NCBI RefSeq assembly: GCF_023566055.1
Contig: NZ_JALIQP010000003.1
Coordinates: 372,001-436,000 of the forward strand
DNA length: 64,000 bases
Source: Halosolutus amylolyticus
GTDB lineage: Archaea > Halobacteriota > Halobacteria > Halobacteriales > Natrialbaceae
Reading direction: 5' to 3'
The notes under the pieces were generated by a model. It ran no database searches. It was given only the letters and a program-made list of their open reading frames with translations, and was not told where the DNA came from. Both the position numbers and the translations under genes were made by a program. This document shows, one piece after another, positions 1-9,973 of this stretch (positions within the stretch are counted from its first letter, which is position 1; each line of letters starts with the position of its first letter).

Positions 1-208
1 CTGCGAGCGGCGATCGCGATCGATCTTCCAGACGTCCGTGTGGCAGTCTCTCGGTCGGGGCCGAACTCCGTGACCCCCGTCCTGCATCAACGAGTACGGC
101 GAGTTAGTCGCCGATGTATCTCGCCCGTCCGTTAGATTATTTCCACAACGAGTTATTACTGATCGCTGTCGCGTGAAGTATTATCCATGTTGCTAGCTAG
201 GTACTACC

Positions 209-1315
209 ATGGCACTCGCAGCTGGTCGACGGTACCTCACGGGGGTGACGATCGAGCAGTGGTTCGGGATCGTGCTGCTGGCGGGCCTGGGCGTATTGCT
301 CCTCGATCTCGCGCGTCGACTCGTCCTCGGTGACCTCCGATTCGGTACGTTCTCGCTGTTCCTCTGGCGCGGTCTCGTCGACGGGTTGATCGTCGCGCTC
401 GCGGCCGCCGGGCTCTCGATGACGTACGCCATTCTCAAGTTCGCAAACTTTTCGCACGGCGATCTCGTCACTACCGGTGCGTTCACCGGCTGGACCGCCG
501 CGTACGTCGTGGGAGGGACCGGAGTCGCCGAGTTCGGGTCGCGAATACTCCTGAACGCCAATCGCGGGACCTCCGCCCGCGAACTCGATATGCACCTGTT
601 CGGGGCACCGATCGCGATCGGCATCGGCTTGCTCGTCGCGGCAGTCGGAACGATTCTCGTGGCGCTGGCGATCGATCGCCTGGTGTACAGGCGGATGCGA
701 AACGCGGGCGGCATACCGCTGTTGATCGCGAGCGTCGGCGTCGCGCTGGCACTGCGATACCTGATCGTGTTCGTGTACGGTGAGCAGACGCGCGGCGTGA
801 CGCGGAGTTCGCCGTCGCTCGAACACGGCCTCGTCTTCTGGACCGATTCGTTGCACGTCCATCAGTTCACGCTCGTCGTGATCGGGGTGACACTGATGAT
901 CGCGCTCCATCTCCTGTTACAACACACCAAGCTCGGGACGTCGATGCGGGCGATGGCCGACAACCGGGATCTCGCACTGGTCACCGGCATCCCGACCGAG
1001 CGAGTGATCCTGATGACCTGGATCATCGGTGCGGGACTGACCGGCATGGCTGGCTATCTGGTCGTCTTAGAGCAGGGGACGCTCAGCTTCAACACGGGAT
1101 GGTTCCTGCTCCTGTTGATCTTCTCGGCGGTCATCCTCGGTGGAATCGGGTCGGTCTACGGTGCGATAGCCGGCGGATTGATCATCGGACTGGCGACGAA
1201 CGTCTCGCTGGTGTGGATTCCGGGTGATCTGACCAACGTCGCCGCGTTCACGCTCATGATCCTGATCCTCATCTTTCGGCCGTCCGGGATCTTCGGGGGG
1301 GTGGAGACGGCATGA
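209..1315 (+). CDS. livH: Branched-chain amino acid ABC transporter permease (LivH type)
   Basis: This 368-residue integral membrane protein belongs to the LivH/BPD_transp_2 permease family and forms one half of the membrane channel of an ABC importer. The sequence is mostly hydrophobic helices. It ends with the glycine-rich segment around residues 310-345 (SAVILGGIGSVYGAIAGGL) typical of LivH, followed by a closing FRPSGIFGG. A hydrophilic insert near residues 105-130 is not usual in bacterial LivH. It is the first gene of a livHMGF operon: its stop overlaps the start of livM in an ATGA. The start is the ATG at 209; an in-frame-free ATG at 187 lies just upstream and was not used. The substrate could be another small amide or amino acid (urea-type Urt permeases are close relatives). 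Confidence 0.88.
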   Translation: MALAAGRRYLTGVTIEQWFGIVLLAGLGVLLLDLARRLVLGDLRFGTFSLFLWRGLVDGLIVALAAAGLSMTYAILKFANFSHGDLVTTGAFTGWTAAYVVGGTGVAEFGSRILLNANRGTSARELDMHLFGAPIAIGIGLLVAAVGTILVALAIDRLVYRRMRNAGGIPLLIASVGVALALRYLIVFVYGEQTRGVTRSSPSLEHGLVFWTDSLHVHQFTLVVIGVTLMIALHLLLQHTKLGTSMRAMADNRDLALVTGIPTERVILMTWIIGAGLTGMAGYLVVLEQGTLSFNTGWFLLLLIFSAVILGGIGSVYGAIAGGLIIGLATNVSLVWIPGDLTNVAAFTLMILILIFRPSGIFGGVETA

Positions 1316-2697
1316 CCCGCGATCGCCGCTTCTCGACGGACGGGGGCGACGTCACCGGGAAGGCGGAGGTTCCGGCCGCTTCCGACCCGGACGGACGCCC
1401 CCGCTGGCTCCAGGACGTCATCATCATCGGCGAGGCCACGATCACGGTGTACGGCCTCTTCATCGTCCTCGGTCTCGCGGTGGGACTGGACTTCAACGGC
1501 ATCGTCAGCACCCTCCAGCAGGTCACGCTGCTCGCGGCGTCGTTCGCGCTGGTCGTCCTGGCGCTCAACCTCCACTGGGGGTACACGGGCCTGTTCAACA
1601 TCGGGGTCGCCGGCTTCATGGCCGTCGGCGCCTACACGATGGCGCTGACGACGGCCGCACCGGACGCCACCTTCCCCGGACTCGGACTGCCGCTGTGGAT
1701 CGGCATTCCGGCGGGAATCGTGGCCGCCGCACTCGTCGGGTTCGTGGCCGCGCTACCGGCGTTGCGCCTCCGTGCGGACTACTTCGCGATCGTCACCCTG
1801 GCGTTCGCGGAGGTGATCCGTCTGCTGTACAACTCGAGCCTGCTCAGGGAGTTCGAACTGTTCGGCACCGAGTTCGGAACCGGCGGCGGACAGGGAATGT
1901 CCTTCCCGAACCTGCGGAACACGATTTCCCGGCGGCTCCTGTACGTCGGCGGGGATCCGGAAGCGGGCCCCACCCTCGTCGGACGACCGTTCCTGGCAGT
2001 TGGGGACGCACTGGAGCTAAGCACGTCGGTCGTCGAGGGGTGGGCGTACACCGCCGTTCTGGTGGCACTGGTACTCGTCGTCTTCGTCCTCATCACTCGG
2101 ATCGGAAACTCCCCGTTCGGACGGGTGCTGAAAGCCATCAGGGAGGACGAACTCGCGGCGCGATCGCTCGGCAAGAACACCGATCGCGTGAAGATCAAGG
2201 TGTTCATGGTCGGCTGTGCGATCATGGGCCTCGCGGGCATCGTCTGGCAGGGACGTCGGGGCTACATCGATCCGAACCTGTTCCTGCCGATCATCACGTT
2301 CTACATCTTCATCGCGCTGATCATCGGCGGGTCCGGGTCGAACACCGGGAGCGTCGTCGGGGCGCTCCTGTTCGCCGGATTGCTCTTCGAGGGGCCGCCG
2401 TTCGTGCAACGCATCGTGGACGCGACCTTCGACCTGCCCCGGACCGCGACGCTCTACGACGGGGTGATCGCGCTCGGTGACCTCGATCCGATGCCGCTCC
2501 TGGGGTACACGGTGGGTGAACTCCCGAATCTCCGGTTCGTTCTCTTCGGCGTGGTCCTGATCGCGCTGATGATCTACCGGCCGGACGGGATGCTGGGCCA
2601 CCGGAACGAACCGGCCTCGCCGATCGATCTGACGAAAGAACGGCCACCGAGTGAGCGTGGCTCCTCGACAGCGCAGGGAGGTGAGTCGAATGAGTGA
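1312..2697 (+). CDS. livM: Branched-chain amino acid ABC transporter permease (LivM type)
   Basis: This is the second permease subunit of the importer (461 residues). A hydrophilic N-terminal tail of about 35 residues precedes the helices. Residues 90-109 hold the LivM signature GYTGLFNIGVAGFMAVGAYT. A cytoplasmic loop near residue 265 (GRVLKAIREDELAARSLGKN) is the EAA-like loop that contacts the ATPases. The C-terminus is a hydrophilic tail beyond YRPDGMLG. It starts by a four-base ATGA overlap with livH and its end overlaps the livG start region by eight bases, so translational coupling is likely. Confidence 0.9.
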   Translation: MTRDRRFSTDGGDVTGKAEVPAASDPDGRPRWLQDVIIIGEATITVYGLFIVLGLAVGLDFNGIVSTLQQVTLLAASFALVVLALNLHWGYTGLFNIGVAGFMAVGAYTMALTTAAPDATFPGLGLPLWIGIPAGIVAAALVGFVAALPALRLRADYFAIVTLAFAEVIRLLYNSSLLREFELFGTEFGTGGGQGMSFPNLRNTISRRLLYVGGDPEAGPTLVGRPFLAVGDALELSTSVVEGWAYTAVLVALVLVVFVLITRIGNSPFGRVLKAIREDELAARSLGKNTDRVKIKVFMVGCAIMGLAGIVWQGRRGYIDPNLFLPIITFYIFIALIIGGSGSNTGSVVGALLFAGLLFEGPPFVQRIVDATFDLPRTATLYDGVIALGDLDPMPLLGYTVGELPNLRFVLFGVVLIALMIYRPDGMLGHRNEPASPIDLTKERPPSERGSSTAQGGESNE

Positions 2698-3496
2698 CAC
2701 CGTGGTCGACGAATCGGCGCGTGCGGAGACGGACATCCTCCGCGTGTCGAACCTCGAAAAGCGATTCGGTGGCATCGTCGCGGTCGACGGTGCCAGTTTC
2801 GGGATCGAACGAGGTTCGTTGACGGGACTCATCGGCCCGAACGGTGCCGGCAAGTCGACGACATTCAATCTGATCACCGGCGTCCACAGGGCGGATGCCG
2901 GACGTGTGATCTTCCAGGGCGAGGACGTGACCGGGCTGGGACCACAGCAACTGGTGGGTCGCGGGCTGGTTCGAACCTTCCAGATCAGCCGGGAACTCAG
3001 CGGGATGACGGTGCTCGAGAACATGCTGTTGGCGTTCCAGGGACAACTCGGCGAGTCGCTCTGGCGAACGGTTACCCCCGGCGTTCGGGGGTCGCTCGTC
3101 GAGCAGGAGCGAGAACTGCTCGATCGCGTCTGGGAAACGCTCGAGTTGTTCGAGATCGATCACCTGGCCCACGAGGACGCGGCGAACCTCTCCGGCGGCC
3201 AGCGAAAACTCCTCGAACTCTCCCGGGCGCTCCTGACCGATCCGGACATGCTGTTGCTCGACGAGCCGATGGCCGGCGTCAACCCGACGCTCGAGAAGAA
3301 ACTCCTCGATCGCATCCACGAACTGCGGTCGCAGGGGTACACCTTCCTCCTCGTCGAGCACGACATGGACGTCATCATGAACAACTGTGAGACGGTGATC
3401 GTCATGCACCAGGGGCAGGTGCTCTCACAGGGCACTCCGGAGGAGATACAGGGGGACGAACGCGTCATCGAGGCCTATCTCGGGGGTGAGGTCTAG
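2690..3496 (+). CDS. livG: ABC transporter ATP-binding protein (LivG type)
   Basis: This is a 268-residue nucleotide-binding subunit of the importer. Walker A is GPNGAGKST at residues 49-57, the signature LSGGQ is at 167-171, Walker B LLLDEP is at 188-193, and the switch histidine is H224. The AGVNP stretch after Walker B is characteristic of LivG rather than LivF. I place the start at the ATG at 2690 because conserved sequence begins soon after it; an upstream GTG at 2651 would add 13 residues lying inside livM. Its stop overlaps the GTG start of livF by one base. Confidence 0.92.
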   Translation: MSDTVVDESARAETDILRVSNLEKRFGGIVAVDGASFGIERGSLTGLIGPNGAGKSTTFNLITGVHRADAGRVIFQGEDVTGLGPQQLVGRGLVRTFQISRELSGMTVLENMLLAFQGQLGESLWRTVTPGVRGSLVEQERELLDRVWETLELFEIDHLAHEDAANLSGGQRKLLELSRALLTDPDMLLLDEPMAGVNPTLEKKLLDRIHELRSQGYTFLLVEHDMDVIMNNCETVIVMHQGQVLSQGTPEEIQGDERVIEAYLGGEV

Positions 3497-4194
3497 TGCT
3501 CGTCGTCGACGACCTCGACGCCGGATACGGTGACCTGCAAGTACTCGATGGGGTCGACCTGACGGTCGAGGAGGGAGAGTACGTGGTCATCGTCGGCCCG
3601 AACGGCGCGGGGAAGTCCACCGTGATGAAGTCGATTTTCGGACTCACTACCTACTTCGGAGGCCGAATCGAGTTCAGGGAGGAACGGATCGACGGGCGGC
3701 GGCCGGAGAACATCATCACCTACGGCATCGGATACGTCCCACAGAACGACAACGTCTTTTCGTCGCTCTCCGTGCGAGAGAACCTCGAGATGGGCGCGTA
3801 CATCCTCGACGAAGTGCCCCAGGACGCGATGGATGCGGTCTTCGATCGGTTCCCGGTTCTCGCGGAGCGTCAGGACCAGAAAGTCGCCACTATGAGCGGT
3901 GGGCAACAGCAGATGGTGGCGATGGGGCGGGCGTTGATGCTGGATCCGGATCTGCTGATGCTCGACGAACCCTCGGCCGGCCTGGCTCCCGATCTCGTCG
4001 ACGACATCTTCGATCGGATCGACGCGATCAACGACGCTGGGACGGCGGTGTTGATCGTCGAGCAAAACGCCAAGGAGGCGCTTCGCCGGTGCGATCGGGG
4101 ATACGTCCTGGTCCAGGGAGCCAATCGCTACGAGGACGCCGGGGACGCGCTGCTCGCCGACGAACAGGTCCGACAGGACTTCCTGGGCGGGTAG
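3496..4194 (+). CDS. livF: ABC transporter ATP-binding protein (LivF type)
   Basis: This is the second ATPase subunit (232 residues), starting with GTG that overlaps the livG stop (TAGTG). Walker A GPNGAGKST is at residues 34-42, signature MSGGQ at 133-137, and Walker B LLMLDEP at 153-159 followed by SAGLAP, the LivF form. It ends the livHMGF operon. Only 30 bases separate it from the convergent stop of the substrate-binding protein gene, so the two transcription units meet here. Confidence 0.92.
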   Translation: MLVVDDLDAGYGDLQVLDGVDLTVEEGEYVVIVGPNGAGKSTVMKSIFGLTTYFGGRIEFREERIDGRRPENIITYGIGYVPQNDNVFSSLSVRENLEMGAYILDEVPQDAMDAVFDRFPVLAERQDQKVATMSGGQQQMVAMGRALMLDPDLLMLDEPSAGLAPDLVDDIFDRIDAINDAGTAVLIVEQNAKEALRRCDRGYVLVQGANRYEDAGDALLADEQVRQDFLGG

Positions 4195-4224
4195 TTCGCC
4201 CGAAAACGCCGGTCGTAGGCCTCG

Positions 4225-5469
4225 CTACTGTGCCCCTCCCCCAAACTCGATCTGTTCGTCCACGTTGAGTTCGAAGTTCTCGAAATCGAAGATGTCGAAC
4301 ACGGCGGCCTGTGGATCGCCGTTGTCGTCGAACTCGACGGCACTCGAGGCACCTTCGTAGGTGATCTCCTCACCCGCTTCGGCCAGGTCGACCGCCTCGG
4401 CGAGGTTCGACGGACCGACCGTCTCCCCGTTCGGGTTCGCGACGGCCCGCATCTCGTCCCGGACGGCGGGTCCATCGTTTTCTCCCGCACGCGCGTTGGC
4501 CAGGATCATGACGGCACTCGCGTCGTACGCCTGGGCGTTGAAGACCCCGGGTGCTCTCCCGAACTCGTTTTCGTACAACTCGTCGAACACCTCGACCTCG
4601 GGGCCGGCCGCGGCCGGAGCGGTCCCCAGTACGTTGTCCATCGGGTTGTCGACCTGGTCCGGGAGGTCTTCCTCGATCAGGCCGTCGGTGACGATGACGG
4701 GCAGTTCGGGGTCGAAGTCCGCGTAGAAGTCCCGGAAGATCTGCACCCCGCTGACGGGGAACGCGATCACCAGAAGGAAGTCGGGGTCGCCCGCGAGCGC
4801 GCTCTGGAGTGCCGAGGTGTACGACGGCTGTTCCGGTTCGAACGCCTCGGACGCCGTGATCGTGCCACCGAGTTCCTCGAACGTCTCCTCGAACACGCCA
4901 GCGAGTGCCTGTCCGTAGGCGTCGTTCAGGGCGAACGTCGCCGCACTCTCGAAGCCACGGTCATCGAACGCGAGTTCCGCGATGACTTCTCCCTGTAACG
5001 CATCGCTCGGCGCGGTCCGGAAGACGAAGTCGTCGTCGTCGATGTCCGTGATGTCCGGACTCGTGCTCGCCGGAGAGGTCATGACGACCTGGTTGGGAAC
5101 CGCGACCTCCTGGGCGACGGGAATCGTCACGTCGGACGCCGCCGCGCCGGTGAACATCGGGAACCCGGCGTCGACGAGCGACTGTGCGGCACTGATCCCC
5201 GTCTCGGAGAGCGTCTGGGTGTCTTCCCGCTGGACCATCACGTCGAACGGACTGCCCTCGTCTGCGAGTTGAATCGCGGGGAGTTCGGCGCCGTCGGCGA
5301 TCGGTCCCCCGAGTTCTCCCAGGTCACCGGACTCCGGTTGCAGGATCCCCAGCATGATCTCGCGGCCCTGTACGGTGGACCCCCGTCCAGCGACGGGAGA
5401 GCCCGTGAGGGATAGTGCTCCCGCCCCGCCGATCCCAGTTAGTACGCTGCGTCTGCTGATTCGCACCAT
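4225..5469 (-). CDS. ABC transporter substrate-binding protein (LivK type), Tat-exported
   Basis: This 414-residue periplasmic-binding-protein-type receptor is of the Leu/Ile/Val-binding family (two-lobed, type I). Residues 4-25 form a twin-arginine signal (RISRRSVLTGIGGAGALSL). No cysteine follows in a lipobox, unlike most haloarchaeal binding proteins, so the protein may be released or held by its uncleaved signal. The fold is shown by IMLGILQPESGDLGELGG near residue 37 and the VMTSPASTSPDITD region near residue 130. It faces livHMGF tail to tail and is the obvious receptor for it, though under its own promoter. The promoter zone just upstream is AT-rich. Confidence 0.87.
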   Translation of the reverse strand: MVRISRRSVLTGIGGAGALSLTGSPVAGRGSTVQGREIMLGILQPESGDLGELGGPIADGAELPAIQLADEGSPFDVMVQREDTQTLSETGISAAQSLVDAGFPMFTGAAASDVTIPVAQEVAVPNQVVMTSPASTSPDITDIDDDDFVFRTAPSDALQGEVIAELAFDDRGFESAATFALNDAYGQALAGVFEETFEELGGTITASEAFEPEQPSYTSALQSALAGDPDFLLVIAFPVSGVQIFRDFYADFDPELPVIVTDGLIEEDLPDQVDNPMDNVLGTAPAAAGPEVEVFDELYENEFGRAPGVFNAQAYDASAVMILANARAGENDGPAVRDEMRAVANPNGETVGPSNLAEAVDLAEAGEEITYEGASSAVEFDDNGDPQAAVFDIFDFENFELNVDEQIEFGGGAQ

Positions 5470-5876
5470 GGTAGTCGTCCAACGTAATAACTGAAATAGG
5501 TTTCATTGGTCCGTTCTATCGGGCTGATGTTGGTCATTCCGGTTAATATAATAAATTGCACATTAATGTTCTAATACTACTGTTACTCCCCGCGCGGTTC
5601 TCGGGCAGCTGCTGACCGACGTCACTCGATACCAACAATTTACCCGCGTGGAACGGGCACAACGGTATCCAGATCCGACGATAATGATAGTTACCTTCTA
5701 GCCGGCCGAACGATTCCAGCGCCACACTCGAATCCGGGCGGTTCGTTCCGGGATGGATTTTCCGCGCTTGCGACGAAGCGCACGGCGGCCGAGAAGGGGG
5801 CCTTCGCGGATCGGAAACGCGCCACGTCCCACGCGCTCCCGGTCCGGAGGACGCGCGAATCGGTGTAGCCCACGTC
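5470..5876. other. Intergenic region without a convincing gene
   Basis: About 400 bases lie between the binding-protein gene and the histidine kinase gene. The first 110 bases are AT-rich (for example around 5543-5580) and probably hold the promoter of the leftward binding-protein gene. The rest is GC-rich. Short open frames here have no recognisable sequence and poor coding character, so I call none. Confidence 0.6.
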
Positions 5877-8800
5877 TCAGTTCCTGGCGGCGGGAAGCGT
5901 GAACGATACCGTCGTTTCCTCGCCGGGTTCGGAGTCGACCCAGATGGCGCCGCCGTGGCGTTCGACGATCCGGCGACAGAGCGCGAGTCCGATCCCGGTT
6001 CCGTCGTGTTCCTCGTGGCCGTGCAGGCGCTGGAACACCTCGAAGATCCGATCGGTTTCGTCGGGGTCGATCCCGATTCCCTCATCGTGGACGGAGACGA
6101 TCCAGTCGGCCCCATCGGCCCCCGCGGCGGTTCCGGGTTGCTCCGGGACGTCACGCGCCCCGCACTGCTCGGCCGTGATCTCGATCCGCGGCGGATCGTC
6201 GCCGCTGTACTCGATCGCGTTCGAGAGCAGGTTCTGGAACACCTGCCGGAGCTGACCGCCGTCGCCGTGGACCGCGGGCAACGACTCGCTCGTGATCTCG
6301 GCGTCGGTCTCCTCGATCCGTAACTGGAGGTCGGTCCGAACGTCGTCGACGACGTCGTCGAGGTCGATCGTCTCGAACGGGTCGCCGCGCGTCTCGACGC
6401 GGGAGTACTCGAGCAGGCCGTCGATCATCTCGCGCATCCGCCGGGCGCCGTCGACGGCGAACTCGAGGAATTCCTCGCCGTCCTCGTCGAGCGCGTCCCC
6501 GTACCGCCGCTCGATCAACTGGAGGTAGCTCGTGACCATCCGGAGCGGTTCCTGGAGGTCGTGGCTGGCGGCGTAGGCGAACTGCTCGAGGCGCTCGTTC
6601 GACGCCTCGAGTTGTCGGCGGTACTCGTTGCGTTCGGTGACGTCCTGCACGACGAGCATCCCCCGGTGGTCCTCGCCGGCGGGCTCGATCGGGAGCGTGT
6701 GCGCGAGGAGTTCGCGGCCGCGGTATGTCACCTCGAAGGAGCGTTCCTCGCCGTCGAGGGCGGCCCTGAAATGGGGCTCGATCTCCGCAGACAGGTCGTC
6801 CGGATACCGCTCCGCGATCGATTGGCCGATCAGGTCGTCCCGGTCGACCCCGAACTCGTCGACGAGTTGGCCACCTGCCGCGGTAAAGCGCAGGTCATCG
6901 TCGAACAGCGCGACCACGCCGTTCGGGAAGTTCTCCGCGAGCGTGCGGTAGCGCTGCTCGCTGGCCTCGAGTTTCCGCTGGCGTTCCTTGCGCTCGGTGA
7001 CGTCCCGAACGACGCCGAGGCGTTCGTGTTTACCGTCGGCGCCCGAAACCCGCGTGACCGTCGCCTCGATCGGGACGCGGTCTCCACGTCTCGTCTCGAT
7101 GTCCGTCTCGATCGTCGACACACCCGCGTCGGTCGCGGCGGTTCTGGCCTCGCCCATTACCGTCTCGTCGACGACGAGCGAAGCGTGACTGCCGAGCAGT
7201 TCGTCGCGATCGTAGCCGGTGAGTTCGGTGTAGGCCCGATTGACGGTGGAGAACCGGCCCTCGGCGTCGAGGGCGTAGATGCCGTCGTCCATGGTCTCGA
7301 CCACCGTCTCGTAGGTCGCCAGTTCGCGTTCGCGCTCCTTGCGCTCGGTGACGTCCTGCGCCGTCGCCATGCCGGAGACGACGCGGCCGTCGTCGTCCCT
7401 GATTGGGACCGCCTTGACGCGCCACTCGCGATCGGCGTACTCGATCTCGGCCGTGCGTTTCTCGCCGTCGAGCGCCGCGCCGAACGTGGCTTCGAGGGCC
7501 GACGCCGTGTCGTCGGGAAAGACGTCTCGCGGACGGTTCCCCTCCAGGTCGGCACCGGAAACCGGCAGGTTCGCGAAGCCTTGTCCGTCGGCGAGCGTGT
7601 ACTCGAGATCCTCGTCGTACATGACGACCACGCCGCCGGGATAGGACTCGGCCAGCGTCCGGTAGCGCCGTTCGCTCACCTCGAGTCGACGGACGCGCTC
7701 CTTGCGCTCGGTGATATCCCGGAAGTACACCGAGAGGCCGGTCTCGGAGGGATACGCCTGGATCTCCATCCAGATGTCGAGCGACTCGGAGTAGCGCTCC
7801 CACGAGACGGGTTCCTGCGTCTCCATCGCCTCGTGGTACCGATCGAAGAGGTCCGGACTGGCGTCGGGAAACAGCTCCCAGATGTTCGACCCGAGCAACG
7901 CCGCTCGCGAGTAGTCCAGCAGTTCCTCGGCCTGCTCGTTGACGTGCGTGAACCGCCACTCCTCGTCGAGCGCGTAGAACGCGTCCGAGACCCGTCCCAG
8001 TACCTCGCCGAGTTCGCTCTCCAGTTCCCGCTTGCGCCGTTCGAGTTGGCGTTCGTGTTCCTTGAGGCGGGTGATGTCGTCGGCCGTCGTGACGACGCGG
8101 TCGACCGCGCCGTCGTCGTCCAGGACGGGGGCCGCGTTCACCGAGACCCAGATCCGATCGCCCGACGGACCCTCGATCGCGAGTTCAGCGTCCGTCACGG
8201 GGTCGCCGGTGACCCGGACGCGTGCCGCTGGCGTCTCCGCCGGATCGAGGACCGTGCCGTCGGCGGTGGAGACGCGCCAGTCGCTCTCCCGGTTCGAGCC
8301 GTCAGTGCTCCCCCACCGTGTGAGGCCTGGAACGTCCTCGGCACGCCGGTTCGCCAGCACGGTCTCCCCGTCGGCGTCGTGGACCGCGATCGCGATCGGT
8401 GCCGTCTGGAGCAGTCGTTCGGTCTGCGTTCGCTCGCGCTCGAGCTGGCGTTCGTGCTGGACGCGATCGAACGCGGCCCCGAGACTCGACGCGGCGATCT
8501 TCGCGAGCGTCAGGTCGTTTTCGTCGAACGCGCCTTCCTGCGTGGAGCCGGCGATGACGACCCCGTGGTCCCCGACCGGGAGGACGATTTCGCCCCTGAT
8601 CGGCGTCTCCTGATCGTAGGCGTCCGCGGCGGTCCTGATGTCGTCGTAGATCGCCGGCTCGCCGGACTCGTAGACGCGCCAGGCGACCCCCTCGCCCTCG
8701 AACGTCGGCAGATCGTCGAACGTGGCCGCCGCGCGATCGGTCCAGGCGGCCGGTTCGAGCGCATTCCCCGCGTCGTCGGCGAGAAACACGCCGTTGATCT

Positions 8801-9779
8801 CCAGTTCGAGAACGTCGGCGAGCGCGCGACACGCCCGATCGGCGATCCCCTCGCGGGACTCGCCCGCGAACCACTCGCGAACGGCCGCGTTCAGGTCCCG
8901 CAACTGGGCCGCGTGTCGATGCCGCTCGGTGACGTCGTAGTAGAGTTCGATCCGACCGCCGGCGTACGGTCCCGAGTCGATCGGCTTGCTCAGGTGTTCG
9001 AGCCAGCGTTCCTCGCGGTCCTCGCCGGGCGTGACGTGACACTCGAAGCGTTCGACGTAGCTGTTGTCGTCGTAGGTCGCCGTCACCGTCTCCGCGAAGC
9101 GCTCGCCGTCGTCGATCCGGGTTCGAATGGTCTCTTCGATCAGGTCGCGTTTGTCGCGTCCGACGGCACCGGCCCGATCGAGGCCGAAGTACGCCTCGGT
9201 CGTCTCGTTGATCCACGCGACCTCGAACGTCTCGTCGAGGATGAAGACGCCGACCTCCGCCTCGTCGAGGACGGACCGGACGGAGCCGTCGCCCGGGGGA
9301 CGGGTCGGGTCTGAGTCGGGGCCAGAGGCGGGACTGTCGACTCGTGGGGCGTCGGCGTCTCGCAGCCCATCGCTGCGTTCCCGGACGATTCCGGCCGTTC
9401 CGCGTCGTTCCCCGTCGATCGTGAGCAGGCTGCAACGGACTGTACACGGGACGGTCGTCTCACCATCGGTCCGGAACGCGAGATCACGTTCGACGACGCG
9501 GTCCGCGTCGGTCTCTCCGACCTGCTCCAGTCGCCGATCGATCTCTGCGAGGTCCCGGGCGTCGAACAGGATCGAGGCGTGCTCCCCGAGGAGAGCCGAT
9601 CGATCGTACCCGGTCATGTCGACGAGTCGATCGTCGACCGCGACGATCGCGTCGTCGGCGTCGAGGTGGTAGACGCCCCCGTCGATCGCGTCGGCTAACG
9701 TCCCGTGCCACTGGAGCCCCAGCCCATCGGCTCCCTCCGACTGGACCGTCAGCCCCGAGTCGGTGACCCGCTTGCTCAT
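5877..9779 (-). CDS. Multi-PAS/GAF sensor histidine kinase
   Basis: This large soluble sensor kinase has 1300 residues and no membrane segment, so its signals are probably cytoplasmic. In order: PAS about 25-135; PAS about 165-290; GAF about 290-445; PAS about 450-575; PAS about 590-705; PAS about 715-825; PAS about 830-945; PAS about 955-1065. Next comes a HisKA dimerisation domain with H-box ASHDLQEPLRMV. Last is a HATPase domain with N-box NLLSNAIEYSG, G1 DEGIGI, F-box IFEVFQRLH and G2 GTGIGLALC. Each PAS ends in the usual DxTERKE-like coil. No response regulator is adjacent, as is common for haloarchaeal kinases, so the partner is unknown. The start is the ATG at 9779. Confidence 0.93.
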   Translation of the reverse strand: MSKRVTDSGLTVQSEGADGLGLQWHGTLADAIDGGVYHLDADDAIVAVDDRLVDMTGYDRSALLGEHASILFDARDLAEIDRRLEQVGETDADRVVERDLAFRTDGETTVPCTVRCSLLTIDGERRGTAGIVRERSDGLRDADAPRVDSPASGPDSDPTRPPGDGSVRSVLDEAEVGVFILDETFEVAWINETTEAYFGLDRAGAVGRDKRDLIEETIRTRIDDGERFAETVTATYDDNSYVERFECHVTPGEDREERWLEHLSKPIDSGPYAGGRIELYYDVTERHRHAAQLRDLNAAVREWFAGESREGIADRACRALADVLELEINGVFLADDAGNALEPAAWTDRAAATFDDLPTFEGEGVAWRVYESGEPAIYDDIRTAADAYDQETPIRGEIVLPVGDHGVVIAGSTQEGAFDENDLTLAKIAASSLGAAFDRVQHERQLERERTQTERLLQTAPIAIAVHDADGETVLANRRAEDVPGLTRWGSTDGSNRESDWRVSTADGTVLDPAETPAARVRVTGDPVTDAELAIEGPSGDRIWVSVNAAPVLDDDGAVDRVVTTADDITRLKEHERQLERRKRELESELGEVLGRVSDAFYALDEEWRFTHVNEQAEELLDYSRAALLGSNIWELFPDASPDLFDRYHEAMETQEPVSWERYSESLDIWMEIQAYPSETGLSVYFRDITERKERVRRLEVSERRYRTLAESYPGGVVVMYDEDLEYTLADGQGFANLPVSGADLEGNRPRDVFPDDTASALEATFGAALDGEKRTAEIEYADREWRVKAVPIRDDDGRVVSGMATAQDVTERKERERELATYETVVETMDDGIYALDAEGRFSTVNRAYTELTGYDRDELLGSHASLVVDETVMGEARTAATDAGVSTIETDIETRRGDRVPIEATVTRVSGADGKHERLGVVRDVTERKERQRKLEASEQRYRTLAENFPNGVVALFDDDLRFTAAGGQLVDEFGVDRDDLIGQSIAERYPDDLSAEIEPHFRAALDGEERSFEVTYRGRELLAHTLPIEPAGEDHRGMLVVQDVTERNEYRRQLEASNERLEQFAYAASHDLQEPLRMVTSYLQLIERRYGDALDEDGEEFLEFAVDGARRMREMIDGLLEYSRVETRGDPFETIDLDDVVDDVRTDLQLRIEETDAEITSESLPAVHGDGGQLRQVFQNLLSNAIEYSGDDPPRIEITAEQCGARDVPEQPGTAAGADGADWIVSVHDEGIGIDPDETDRIFEVFQRLHGHEEHDGTGIGLALCRRIVERHGGAIWVDSEPGEETTVSFTLPAARN

Positions 9780-9973
9780 GAACCCAGAGTGGCCATTGCG
9801 CCGGATAAACCCTCGGCCGCAGCCTCACGGCCGTTGACGCGTTCGGCGGATCACCGGCGACGCCGATCGCGGTCACCGCGGTCCGTCGCCAAAACTGGAC
9901 AGTTGCGTCGCGGCCGTCGATACGAACGGTCACTACGGTGCCATTTTTGACCGTGGGGGCCCACGAGTACGGC

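Noticed and set aside
5543-5873. Possible small gene in the gap before the histidine kinase
   Set aside because: The frames there have no hydrophobic or acidic pattern, no promoter spacing and no recognised sequence.
6561-9314. A 917-codon open frame antisense to the histidine kinase
   Set aside because: It is composed of Arg/Val/Asp-rich low-complexity sequence created by the high-GC codons on the other strand, while the minus-strand frame has clear PAS, GAF and kinase motifs.
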